Shown here piece by piece: positions 34,416 to 46,019 of a DNA stretch of 64,000 nt. The notes below the pieces were generated by a model. The model ran no database searches. It worked only from the letters and a program-made list of their open reading frames with translations, and was not told where the DNA came from. Position 1 is the first letter of the stretch, and every line of letters starts with the position of its first letter. Source of the DNA: Paramyrothecium sp. XJ0827 (Eukaryota > Ascomycota > Sordariomycetes > Hypocreales > Stachybotryaceae). The stretch lies in assembly GCA_020881915.1 (NCBI GenBank), contig JAJFPB010000002.1:2356001-2420000 (forward strand), written 5' to 3'. The position numbers and the translations under genes were made by a program.

Positions 34416-36944
34416 ATGTCGTCATACAGCTCGACGCGGGGCAGCCGCCTGCTGATGCTCTGCGTCTTCTTGGGCCTCGTGCTATTCCCACGCAAAGTCG
34501 CTGCATTCGGCGCTGGCAACATCCCCTCTGTCGCACAAGTGAGTTCACTCGAGGGGTCTTGTCATATCCAGAGCTGATGCCATTCCTTCGCACAGGTTGA
34601 AGGTCACAATTGGCGCCATGGAGGTGAGTCGTGCCTGCCTCGTGGAGGGGTTCATGAACATCCCGAGGGCGCGGAACCGCTGATAAGATAAAAAGATATT
34701 GAGGATATCCTCTCGACCATCGCCTTTCTTCACGGCAAGAAATGGACCTCCATGCTGATCAAACGGACGTACTTTGGCAATTGGCTTCGCGACTATTCCC
34801 AGGCTGTTGACGTTGGAAGCCTGAAGGGTGTGAACTCAGCTACAATCCGCATCTTGGTACGTATCCTCGTCGCGACATGAGTTTATCCTAATCGGCGCAG
34901 GTCTGGGTCCTCTCTTTCATGGCCTTTGGCTACGCAACGGAAGAGTTCGAGGTGACTGAAGAACGTCTTGGCGTCTACCGTCCTGAAGAACACATTGACA
35001 ACCCTCTCGGGTACGCGGAAGGAATTGATGCTCGCACGCTTGACCCTCGGTTGCGTGGACCCGTCCAGCCAGTCGAGACGGAAATTGATCCGAATACCGG
35101 CATGAAGAACTACATTGCCCGTGAGACCGGACAATGGGCTACAAGTGCCGGCTACCTTCGTTTCAGCTTTGCGCGCAGCATTCATTATGGGCGGCTTTTC
35201 ACCCACGGCGCAAGCGGATCTGGCAAGGATGCGGATCTTTGTGAAGCTCTGAGATGCCTGGGCCAGGCGCTGCATTGCATGGAGGACTTCAGCGCTCACA
35301 GCAACTATTGCGAGCTGGCACTCCGAGAGCTAGGGTACCGCAATGTCTTCCCCCATGTTGGAACCCAAACAGAAATCAACATTCATGGGAAGAGGGTGTT
35401 TCCTTTAGTTACCGGCACCTTCGGCGCTGTGGACTTTTTACATTCGGTCATCGGAGAGGCTTCTGATCACTTCACTCAGTCTGAAGTAGACGAAGTTGAC
35501 ATTGTGCTGAAGAACGCTGAAGGCTCAAGCGGTGGTGGGAGTTCCTCGGGCCAAAGGGGATTTCTTGGCATCAACATGCCAACGGACTTCATCTCCTTGG
35601 TTGCCAAAATCCCAGGCGAAGGCAATGACTTCGCCTCTCAGGCAAGAAGCCTCAAGTCTATGTCTGAGGCTCAGGAGCGGGAAAATGAATCCCACACACG
35701 GAGTCGGGCCGCTGGCAACACGAACATCGTGCCCGGAATGAGCCCCAATTTTGATCCTGTCAAGACGGCTGGTCAAATTTATCCTATCCTTCAGTTTCGT
35801 GATCGCATCGTCAAGTCGATCAGCCGAGGAATCTCCATGGTCCCGGGACTTGAGAAACTTCTCGATCACATTGGCGAGACACTGACTGCCTTCATTCTCG
35901 GGTTGCTCGCCCCTTTCATTCGACCTATTATTCAGCAGGTTTCCAAGGTGCTGAAAGACGGCTCTTCCACCGTGATCAGCTCCAGCGCCAATGCTCAGAT
36001 GGAACCGTGGAACAATCCCCGCTGCTCTGACCCGACCCATTCCATGCTGTCCAAGGATCACTTTACCAACATCCTCAACTCATGTGCTGGACGCGTGGCT
36101 GCTACAATTCTTCAGTACGCCGTTCCGTAAGTAATGGTTGCCAAACCTCAATCTCCTTGTACTGACACAGCGTAGACGTATTCTATACGCGTGGGAGAAC
36201 CCGAGTGTCCCTGTGGACGAAGTTGTAAATGATGTGCTGCGAGCCTTTCACCATCCCGCCTTGCGTAACGAGAATGTGGAGATCCATCGCAACATGTTCA
36301 GCACCGTGAAGCAATGGGCCGATTCGCACCCTCGCCGTCAAAACCTCGACAGTCTGCTATCATCTCAGTCTGTGAAGGACCACAAGAATCACGTTCTTAA
36401 TCAGTCTAAATCGAGTAGTGGTGGAGGTCACTCCCACGGCGCTTGGGACGCCTTAGAACAGCTTGGTCATGGTAAAGTTTCTGGTTCGTTGTGGTCTCAG
36501 GTGCGTACTCGAGATATCAGCTCCATGCAAGGAGGAGATGGAAACCCGGCGCATCATTACATGTCCACCTCGCCAGCTCCTCCGTCCGGACAACCTCCCA
36601 AGGGTGAAGCCTATGGGTACACCAACCCATCCTACTCTTCTGGTGGCTATTCACGGCCAGGGACTTCAGGAGATTACGGTGCACCACCGCCACAGCAACC
36701 GGCGCCTTATCACTCGGGATACAACCAACCTCCGCAGCCACCCTCCTACGGTTATGGAGGACCGCCGCCGCCTGGCCCTCAGTACGGTGGGCAAGGTCCT
36801 CCACCACCTCAGGGTTACGGTGGTCCGGGCTATGGTGCACCTCCGCCGCACTCCTATGGCCAGCAGCCGCCTTATGGACAACCTCCTCCAGGCCAGCAGC
36901 CACCGGGATGGAGTCAATATCCTGGTCAGCGCCACGGCTACTAG
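34416..36944 (+). CDS. het-c: Heterokaryon incompatibility protein Het-C
   Basis: A Het-C family protein of 768 residues. In Neurospora, differing het-c alleles trigger cell death after hyphal fusion. Five exons: 34416-34538, 34596-34623 (only 28 nt), 34696-34856, 34901-36126 and 36176-36944. The N terminus is a secretory signal (LLMLCVFLGLVLFPRKVAA). The conserved core then runs from GAGNIPSVAQVEGHNWRHGD through LIKRTYFGNWLRDYSQAVD, FGYATEEFEVTEERLGVYRP and ALHCMEDFSAHSNYCEL, with His/Asp-rich motifs. A Gly/Ser stretch follows near residue 320, then a hydrophobic segment (TAFILGLLAPFIRPII). The last 140 residues are Pro/Gly/Tyr/Gln-rich repeats, a C-terminal low-complexity tail analogous to the Gly-rich tail in Neurospora. 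Allele specificity cannot be judged from one sequence. Confidence 0.94.
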
Positions 36945-37837
36945 ACTCTTGTAATCGAGAAGTGGCGTGAGTGGCTTTGACGGGAGGGAAGCAGCGTTTG
37001 GTCGAATCATCAGCCTGTGAACCCGAAGTTGGGAGGCATCGGCTCTTAGGTAATGACGTCGTCGTCGGGCTTCGGAGGATTTTTGATTAACACGTTAATG
37101 TAATGCGAGAACTTTAGTGGCAAAGGAAGACAAGTCCCTAAGCATCCTGAACTGACAGAATTCTGGTCTTGCTTTGTGTTTCTTGGACATGAGAAGTTCT
37201 TAGTACTTGCAAATTGCGGACCACTGGGGATTTTTGTGGCAAGCTGCGTCTAAGCCATTAGATATATTTGGAGTTTATCCAGTTCCACGGACATTATGGC
37301 CGTGTGCGAATGGTTTTCGATGGGAGACGTCCCGAGAAAGCTTCACCGTATAGGTTTCCCGGAGTGTAGATGATCTTGAACGTGCTGTAGATGTGATGAA
37401 GATACATTACTTCTTGTTTTTGGCCAAAAGAAAAACCAAGACTCACAGAAATAGGCCTGGCAAACCAACTGTAACGAAGACATCTATTTCTACATGTCAG
37501 CAGTATTGAGAATATGGTGAAACAATCCGCAAATTCAAGCAGGACCTTTGCCAGGTGGCAGGAGTGTTGCTTATCCCTTACCGTTGCCATTTCATCTGCT
37601 ATTTCAACCCTCGCCATAATTACGCAACCTCACTTCTTTCGCTACCCTCCCTCCGCACCACCATCGCTTTGCTTATCAACTAAGATCTTTACTTGCTTGC
37701 TTGCTTCGCTACACCCTCTCCCTTCATATAAGCAACTGCGGTCCCCCTATCTGACCTCCTGCTGCCATTTGAGCCATCTCAACTCCACCGAGCTGTGCTG
37801 TCAAGAATCTTTCAACCTTTCAGAGTCTCCAAGCAAC
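36945..37837. other. Intergenic region
   Basis: This 890-base gap lies between het-c and the small unknown gene. A CT-rich stretch with CTTGC repeats (about 37690-37710) precedes that gene and may be its leader. No gene is supported. Confidence 0.55.
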
Positions 37838-38489
37838 ATGGCAAGAGGAAATACGAATCACACTTCTGTAAGAAGTATTCTGGCAACTTCGAAACCTCAA
37901 GACTAACCTTTCAAACCTAGACTTGGTCGGATAACGTGATCGACGATGAGGTTCTCATCACGCATGAGGACAAACAATACATCAAGACGACCGAAAGCGG
38001 CCCCACTGCAGGTCCAAGAGGAAAATTGACGAGTACTTTACCAGAAGCGATGGTGTTTACCGCTCGTTCATCAGATCTTGCCTTGCATTCCCAGAAGGGC
38101 GCCAGCGAATTGTGGGACAGTCGGTCCAACGTCAGGCCCTTTTTGAATGCCAACTTCACAAGGATGAGAAGCATCTACACAAAAGCTGGTTAGAATTCGC
38201 AACGAAGTATCCCCAGCATGCTCTGTTACTTCGTCGATCCATCGCGGAATTGAGGGCTCCCGACTCTTCCAAGTTTCAAGTCGATCTTTCAAGTGAGGCC
38301 GGCAAAATGAGGCAACCCATGATCATTGCCAACCCCGATTATCATGGAGGGATGCCAGGTCAACTTTCCAATGACTCTTTGGCTGGGAGGCTGAAGAATT
38401 CGCAGTTTGCAAAAGACACAAAGTCGAGGGAGACGGTCGTCAAAGCCTCTCCGAAAAAGTTGCCCAAGCGTGAACCGGGAGACTGGTAG
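37838..38489 (+). CDS. Small unknown protein with an apparent -1 frameshift
   Basis: Exon 1 (37838-37867) encodes MARGNTNHTS. After a 53-base intron (GTAAGA...CCTAG), exon 2 opens with TWSDNVIDDEVLITHEDKQY, charged and protein-like to about 38020. That frame then becomes unlikely and stops at 38193. A second frame takes over from KIDEYFTRSDGVYRSFIRSC and runs through LFECQLHKDEKHLHKSWLEF to a stop at 38489. The two would join without a gap if the A run at 38022-38025 had one more A, or if ribosomes slipped back one base on AAA. An alternative intron (GTGATC near 37935, acceptor near 37996) could also link the frames but would discard the better sequence. Total about 200 residues. I do not recognise the protein and assign no function. 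Confidence 0.55.
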
Positions 38490-40694
38490 CCGCTCTTCGA
38501 GGCCAGTAGACTTGACCGGAAATTCAGAGGTGCCGGACATGAAGAGAATCATTTTGATGTAGAAATGATCCTCTAAGCCGCAAGGGGGGAGCGAAACTTT
38601 GTGGTATCATCAATAGACGTCGAGAGCAAGAACCTAGAAACCATAGAGATCAAACGATGATTCTGTACTGAGTGCGCGTATGGAAAACTTATGTATGCGC
38701 TTCTACTCGTCTACCGTTACTGAAGAGATGCTTCCCAGTAATTAGTTCTCATGGTGTTGATTCAAAGTCTGAGGCTGCCGTGTACCCAAGTAGTTAGTCC
38801 AGGCAATCTGTCGCTCGGAGGCAATCATGCTGAATCCCCGTTGCTGCCTAACATTTGAGGGCTTGAACGATAGATTCGCAAAATCAGTGGCTGCAGAAGG
38901 TAATGAAATATGGAAATTCATCAAGAGAAGCAAGAGAAATGTCGAAAGGCAAGGCTTGTCCTGTGGCATGCAGCCATGTGGTGTACGAACGACACACCAG
39001 TTTCCGCAAATGGAATGTCGGACATAGTTGCAGCAATGGTCAAAATTGGCACTGCCATACTTTGATCCAAAAGACCGGCCGGGATAGTATAAGGAGATGG
39101 AGAAATATCCGAGCAGGGTGACCGCTGAGGCGCTGTTTCGACTTCGCCGCTTCAAAGGCACAGCTACAAAACCACATCAGGTTCATAAACACAACAATAA
39201 CAAATACCTACCCATAGATGATCTTACACAACGTTACTAGTCAAATCTTTATATTGGGGGCCAACATCGCACAACCGCCTCGAGTGAAGGTGAGGTTGCC
39301 GTCTGGTGTTCGCTGTCGGTGGTTGATAGACATTACTACTAGATCCCACTCACTCCTGCCTCTTCTTTCGAGCAGGAAACGGTGAGCTATGAATACTTGT
39401 TCTGCGCGAATCTGAAATCACGAACCCTTTCTATACGTCGGCGGAGGTGGTCGGATGCTACCTTGCTTTGGCATATCACTTCCGTCGTGGTCAGTGGACT
39501 TCCAAATCACCAGCCTCAGCCGCCACCACCATCATCAACGCGAAATGAGAAGATGATAGATCCTGCGATTTCCGCGCACGAGTGCCAATAACCTTCGAAT
39601 CAATGTGCCGTATGTAATTAAAAGCTCCCAATCATTCGCGTTTGCTGGCAACTACTTGACATCCTTGCGACAGAATGGACGCGACTCCTTCCGAATACGA
39701 AGCCCACTAGGCTCGATCATGTTGGACACTGCTCTTTCTGGACCTGGTCGCGGTGCTTCAGCAAAATGTATGAGCACCAGAGCGTCAATGTGTGCCTGCT
39801 GCGGAACCGTTGATCCAGGAGGAAGGCGTCGAAAATCGCGAGACGGCTCTGCTGCGGAACAGGACGGAAACCGTCGATAGAGACATCGACTGGATGCATC
39901 TAAGTCAGCACACGATGGCGGGGTTAGCAGTGGGCCCGTGTCTCCGTTGGAGACTTGCACGTTAATCATGATGAACTTGGCAAGCTTGGGTATCTATTAA
40001 ACGAAGAAGCCAAACCAGGATGGAGCGGAAATCCGCCTGCTTTGCCGTGTGGGTTTGCATTGAAGACAAATTGGACCATCGTAAGCCCGAGCGCCATTTG
40101 CATTACCCTGTCATCTTCAGTAGCGTTGGCCACGGCAGCAGATTACGATGACAAGCGGCTTTGCGGCTTCGTCTGCGGCGTTGCAATTGCTTGCCGCGCG
40201 CGGCACCCGTCAGCCCGGCTCACGCCAAATTGTGGTTACATTGCCATGGTACAATCTCATGGTTCAAAACAATGACAATTGTAAAAGTCTCCGCTGCTTT
40301 AGGCTTTTCGCCGCCTCGGATTGGTCGAATCACCAGGTCGTGGTGTGGTTCTTGAAACATGTAACGCCACTTCCCATCTCTCGGCTTCCGAACCTGCTAG
40401 GGGATCAGCTAGGACCGTTTTAGCCACCGTCAAATAAAAAAATACACCAAACACCCCTGTCTTCCACCTCCTGATCGTCCGACGGCTCCGGAGTCGCTTT
40501 TCTATTTCTTTGCGTCTTCATGCGCATATCCTTCCCTTTCGCCGCCCCTGCTCGTTCAGTTTGAAGTTGCTCTTGTCCAAACTCCCCTATTTTGTCGACC
40601 GTGTCCCGCAACCAGCCCATCGGCATCGGGCTTCTCTCATCGACGTCTTCACCGTATCCTTTGCCTTCTCGGCCGTTGCCCTCGAATCGCCACC
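38490..40694. other. Gene-poor gap
   Basis: This 2.2-kb stretch contains only short overlapping frames on both strands, none above 140 codons and none with recognisable motifs. The last 250 bases are C/T-rich on the plus strand and lead into the fatty acid hydroxylase gene. I see nothing else in it. Confidence 0.5.
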
Positions 40695-41859
40695 ATGCCG
40701 TCTCGCACGAAGCCAACCTTCACCCGCGCCGAGGTCGAGTCGCATAATACAACCTCGTCATGCTACGTGACAATCGGCTCCAATGTCTATGACATGACCG
40801 AGTTCATGGACGACCACCCCGGTGGCGGCAGCCTGATCCTCGATTATGCTGGACGCGACGTAAAGGACATCTTGAACGACCGGGACTCGCACTTTCACTC
40901 GGAAGCTGCGTACGAGATCCTTGACGACTACCACGTTGGTTTTGTCATCTCTCAGAAGGGCGGTCAGGCCCCTAACGGTTCTACGAATGTCGAGGCAGAC
41001 GATTCTGTCCATCCCCGAACTGGAATGTCCTGCGAGGAGGACCTGAGCAAGGAGACCGACTACAACCAGGATTACAAGAAGCACAAGTTCCTCGATCTCA
41101 GCCGCCCTCTATTTCCTCAGATTTGGTTCGGTGGCTTTAGCAAAGATTTTTACCTCGACCAGGTCCATCGTCCGCGCCACTACAAGGGTGGTCAATCAGC
41201 ACCTCTCTTCGGCAACTTCCTAGAGCCTCTCTCCAAGACGCCTTGGTGGGTGATTCCTACGCTCTGGTTGCCATGTGTCGCCTACGGGACCTATCTCGCT
41301 GGCCAGGATCTGAGCTCCACCAGTCTGGTCGCTTACTGGATACTTGGCCTCTTTATTTGGAGCTTCGTGGAGTACTGCTTGCACCGCTTCCTCTTTCATC
41401 TTGATGCGTAAGTGTCCCATTTTACTCGTCTCCCGATCGAGCTACTGACATTTCTCCCCCAGTTACCTGCCAGATAACCGAGTTGGCATCACGCTTCACT
41501 TCCTGCTCCATGGCATCCATCACTATCTGCCTATGGACAAGTATCGCCTGGTCATGCCTCCGACTCTATTTGTTCTCCTTGCCAGTCCTTTTTGGAAGCT
41601 GGCTCAGTTCGTCTTCTCCTATAGCTGGCATGCGGCAGTTGCTGTCTACTGTGGCGGCATCTTCGGTTACGTGTGCTATGATTTGACTCATTACTTCTTG
41701 CACCATGAGAATCTGCCTCTGTGGTACAAGCAACTCAAGAAGTACCATCTCGAGCATCATTTCCTGGATTATGAAAATGGATTTGGCGTCACCTCCAGGT
41801 TTTGGGACGATATTTTTGGCACTGGTTTGGACAAGCCCCCCGTCATCAAGACGCAGTAG
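40695..41859 (+). CDS. scs7: Sphingolipid fatty acid 2-hydroxylase (Scs7/FA2H)
   Basis: An ER membrane di-iron enzyme that 2-hydroxylates the very-long-chain acyl group of ceramides. Two exons, 40695-41407 and 41463-41859, give 369 residues. The N-terminal cytochrome b5 domain has the heme motif HPGG at residues 41-44 and the second heme His in DSHFHSEAA near residue 66. The C-terminal fatty acid hydroxylase domain has the His boxes HRFLFH, HGIHH, HYFLHH and HLEHH around membrane segments WVIPTLWLPCVAYG, LGLFIWSFVEYCL and MPPTLFVLLASPFW. The intron (GTAAGT...CCCAG) lies just after the first His box. Both halves are complete, and the fused layout matches yeast Scs7, which is about 384 residues. 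No regulatory feature is evident. Confidence 0.95.
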
Positions 41860-42507
41860 GCCGTGCGATCACAGAGCCTCTGTTGCTACTGGGCGTCATC
41901 TTCATTCCTCTATTCACTCTACTTTGTAGCAACACATACCAGTTTTAATTATTCCATAGGGTTACAGCGGCTTGGGTATGGTGGACGAGTGCTACGAGAC
42001 AGCATGATAATGTGGAACAATAGGTAATAAAATTGTAGATACTGCCTCTCAGGCTGACGAATAAAACTACAAACAACGCGCCCTAGCAAATGAGTTACTC
42101 GTGCGAATGAAAAGACCGAGCTTGCTTGCTTGTGTAATTGTTGCAAATTTCTACAGTATCAACGGGCAATCGGGCATGCCGGCGGCCCCACCAGGCGCTA
42201 CACTTACTTGCGGAGAGGATGCCATATTAGGTAGGTACGGCACCTTAGGCAAGACAGGCAGAAGCTGCAACCGGCGCAGGCAGCGCAGGCAAATGCACTT
42301 GATCACGTGCCCCACACTTATGCCGAGTCAAACTTAACCTCAATCACTGTTCAACCTCCTCGGCAACCTCAGTAAAACCGTGCTCTGCCCAACGCCCGCA
42401 CCATTCGAGACCTTCAGACCGCATAGTTGGATACGAGAAGCAAAGAACTTTCTACTGCAAACTTCTTGACCGAATAGTCAGAGTGTTGACCTCTCACATA
42501 GGGCGTC
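41860..42507. other. Intergenic region
   Basis: This 650-base gap lies between two plus-strand genes. A GGTAGGTACGGCACCTTAGG element lies at about 42231-42250, in the likely promoter of the splicing factor gene. Nothing else is seen. Confidence 0.55.
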
Positions 42508-44389
42508 ATGTCCAATCTCGACGTAGAGGCTCTGTTGGACGCTACCGCCAAAAGCTCCTCAGATAAGAAACCAACCAAGTCCAAAAACGACGCCTCTCCT
42601 CGAGACGACAAGCACGCTTCCAGAGACTCTGGCCGTGACTCTGGCCGTGACTCCGGTCGAGACCGTGACGGCAGCGCCCCGCGGGATGACCGTGACCATG
42701 ACCGACGCCGCCGCGCTGATCGAGACTTGAGCCCCGGCCGAGGCAGACGAGATTCGCCCGACGCAGATGGACACGTCGGCACCCCACGAAGCGATACCGG
42801 CAGCCATAAGGGTAGGCGCAGGAGCCGAAGTCGAGGTGGTTACTCACGTCGTCATAGAGATGGAGACTACTACCGCAGTGGCCGTGGAGGTCGCTCCCGC
42901 TCCCGCTCCCCTAACAGACACTATCGCCCCCGTGATGACCGTGATCGACGCGACCGTCGCGATCGATCTGACAGGCGCTCTCAAGACTATGGCCGGGGTC
43001 GCGATGACCGCAATGATCAGAGATCTGATGGCCCGCCCCAGCTCACAGAAGACGAGCGGGACCGGCGCACCGTGTTTGTCCAACAGCTTGCAGCTCGGCT
43101 TAGGACTCGCGAATTGAAGGAGTTTTTCGAAAAAGTTGGCCCCGTCAACGAGGCTCAGATTGTCAAGGATCGCATTAGCCAGCGTTCCAAGGGGTAAGTC
43201 CAAGGCCTGTTCACATCAGTAAGACAACTCTAACAATCACCTCGCAGCGTCGGCTATGTTGAATTCAAAGACGAAGAATCCGTTTCTAAGGCTTTACAGC
43301 TCACTGGACAGAAACTCCTAGGCATCCCCGTCATCGTTCAAGTCACGGAAGCGGAGAAGAACCGACAGGCCAGAAATCCCGAATCCGGTGGTGCCCACCC
43401 CAACTCAATACCTTTTCATCGCCTTTATGTGGGGAACATTCACTTCAATGTTACCGAGGAAGATTTGCAGGCTGTTTTTGAACCCTTTGGCGAGCTGGAG
43501 TTCGTGCAACTCCAAAAGGACGAAAACGGCCGCAGTCGCGGTTATGGCTTCGTCCAGTAGGCGTCCAATCGCTCTTTGCATCACAAGATCAATGCTAACA
43601 ACCCCAGATTCCGCGATGCTGGTCAAGCTCGCGAAGCATTGGAGAAGATGAACGGCTTTGACTTGGCAGGACGACCTATCCGAGTTGGCCTTGGTAATGA
43701 CAAGTTTACTCCTGAGAGCACTGCCAACTTGTTGCAGAAATTTTCCGGTCCCAATCCGAACTTCCAAGGCTCTGCCTTCTCCGGTGCAGGTGGGCGTGGC
43801 TCACAGAAATCTACCTTTGATCGAGCAGGCGGCCGAGAAAGCGACAAGACTGGTGGTGCCAGTGCCCTTGACGACACCGACGTCGCTGGCGTAAACTTTA
43901 ACAACTATAGTCGAGATGCACTGATGCGAAAGTTGGCGAGAACTGATGAATCCGCCACCAATGGTGGTGAAGAACGACAGACATTGAAGCCCAAGACGGA
44001 AACCAAGCCTCTCCCGGTAAATGTCAACATGGCTAGTCGCTGCGTGGTTCTCCACAATATGTTTGATCCTGATGAGTACGTGCGACGTGCGACCTGTTCC
44101 TCCACAATACTTTGCTAACGCTTTTGACAGGGAAGAAGGTGACGACTGGGTCAAAGAACTCGAAGACGATATTCGACAAGAAGCGGAGCAGAAGTACGGT
44201 CATGTCGTTCACATCTCTGTTGACCCCAACTCGAAGGGCGACGTCTATCTCAAGTTCGACAAGGTGCAAGGCGGCGAAAATGCCATCAAAGGCTTGAACG
44301 GCAGATACTTTGGCGGCCGCATGATTGACGCTTCTCCTGTTGTAGATGCCGTCTACAGCAGTTTGTTCTCTCGCACCCGAGCAATCTAA
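42508..44389 (+). CDS. rsd1: RS-domain splicing factor with three RRMs (RSD1/RBM39-like)
   Basis: A U2AF-related splicing factor of 573 residues in four exons: 42508-43193, 43248-43556, 43608-44075 and 44131-44389. The N-terminal 180 residues are an Arg/Ser/Asp-rich domain that includes a tandem RDSG repeat near residue 40. RRM1 starts at [20 protein letters not shown]2 starts at [17 protein letters not shown] with SRGYGFVQF as RNP1. A C-terminal atypical RRM ([19 protein letters not shown]) is of the UHM type that binds partner Trp-containing ligands. This order is that of human RBM39 (CAPER) and fission yeast Rsd1, which act in early spliceosome assembly. Introns are short (54, 51 and 55 bases), and one interrupts RNP1 of RRM1. 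Splice phases all agree with the conserved sequence. Confidence 0.94.
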
Positions 44390-46019
44390 GAACTAATCGT
44401 GGCACGTCAACCTTTGCGAATATAGGACCCTGCCAAGGTTAGCAGCGTCCTTTCCAGCGCACGTTTCGCTTGACTTAGTTGGTCTGGCTGCTTATCAGAT
44501 GCAAGGCGATCGCCATTTGGCCACCGAACGACCACTCATCTCAATACCTGATCGACTGTTATCACTGTCAAATTACATTACAAATGATGCAAACCGCAGC
44601 TGCGGAGGACATGTGCTTATGCGGCAGCTTTCCGACCAGGTGGTTCCCATTTGACCGACAGCACGGATCTTTCCTGGTTGTGCCAACCCGGTTACTAAAC
44701 AGCGCTACTACAGGTTTAACGACGACCATCAAATGACCAAAGAATCGGGCATCGTCTGTCCCACTTGCGGAGAGGTTCAAATTCACCCGCTCTCTACACC
44801 ACCTACTGATTTCTCTCTACTAGGGTGGTCACTTGTTCAGACCCTCAAAAACACGGACCAATTTTGTCAATAGCATATAACCTTTTTTGTCTCTAGTAGT
44901 GGCACTGTGAAAATACAAATTTACCTCGTTTTTGGATTAGTTGAACCATGAGCTTTCCATCCTTCCCTCCCCTCTCTGCTCGCCCTTTGATGTCGTCAAA
45001 AGCTCTGCCTGGCCTTGGCAACGCACCAAGGTAGTAATGTAACGCTCCAGGACAAAATCGAGGGTTCGAGTGTCAGACAATCCAGTGAACCATACGATCT
45101 GCCCATACAGTTTGATATAGATGCCCACCTGCCCCCGAGGCTCGCTATGCTCGCAAACAAGAAGTTCGACAGGAGGCATCAGTATATCTAGGACTTGTCA
45201 CCGCGGACGGGAGTGAGATATGGGCAGCGAGGCCCGCGGCTCCCGCAGGGCCAAATCAGTTTCCGATCCAACCAAAGCGAGGCAGGGAAGGTTGCCGAGT
45301 GGCGGCCAGTTGACAGCCTTTCTGTGTGGGCATTGCCTGCACCCGTCACCTGTCCAATGGGCGCAGCCGTCGCCGATGAGCGTGACGGCACGCGTTGCCC
45401 CGGCGGCCGCAAAGCTCATGCACCTGTGCCAGGAGAAAGCAGCGACAGCTGGCGGCTGTGTGCGCTCGAGGCAGCTATCTCTCGCCTCCCGGCAGCCGGT
45501 GCTCTGCTTTCTCTCCCGCTACCCGCCCTCACTCGCGCCTCACTTTCTGCAGCCCGCGTTGTGACTCGGATCCGCACAACCCTGTTCCCTACCCACGGCA
45601 ACCAGCATCCCCAACGCGGCTGGCCGACTCATCCATCGCAGAAGCTTGGTTCCGTGCATTTACGCACTGTTTCATCTTGATTTCCGTAGAATCTTCTATT
45701 CTGTGTAACTGCGGTTGCTTCGGGTGAAGCACGACTCGGATTACCCCGGCGAGCTCTCAACCGTCTCTGCATCACCGCCACGAGGAGCCCTCTGCACAAG
45801 GTCTGTATACCCCTTGGTCCGTGTTCTTCATCGGCCTGATTCACCGTTGCTAAATCTTTAGACGGAAGACAAAAAGAGGCTCTGCATCTCCTTCGTATCG
45901 TCGCCAGCGGGTATCAGCCACGTCGCTCACGCTGGAGCCCTGACCCTTTGAGGTAGCAGAGGACTTACGCTTGAGATAGCCCGCAACATAACGGTCACTA
46001 TCCCTCGACACTACTAGCG
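44390..46019. other. Intergenic region
   Basis: This 1.6-kb gap lies between the splicing factor and the coiled-coil protein. The part from about 45195 to 45700 is GC-rich with overlapping open frames on both strands (up to 161 codons), which I read as composition effects. It is probably the promoter and leader of the next gene. Confidence 0.5.

Noticed and set aside
45195..45680. 161-codon plus-strand frame before the coiled-coil gene
   Set aside because: It is Ala/Arg/Pro-rich with competing frames on both strands, and no motif or homologue comes to mind.
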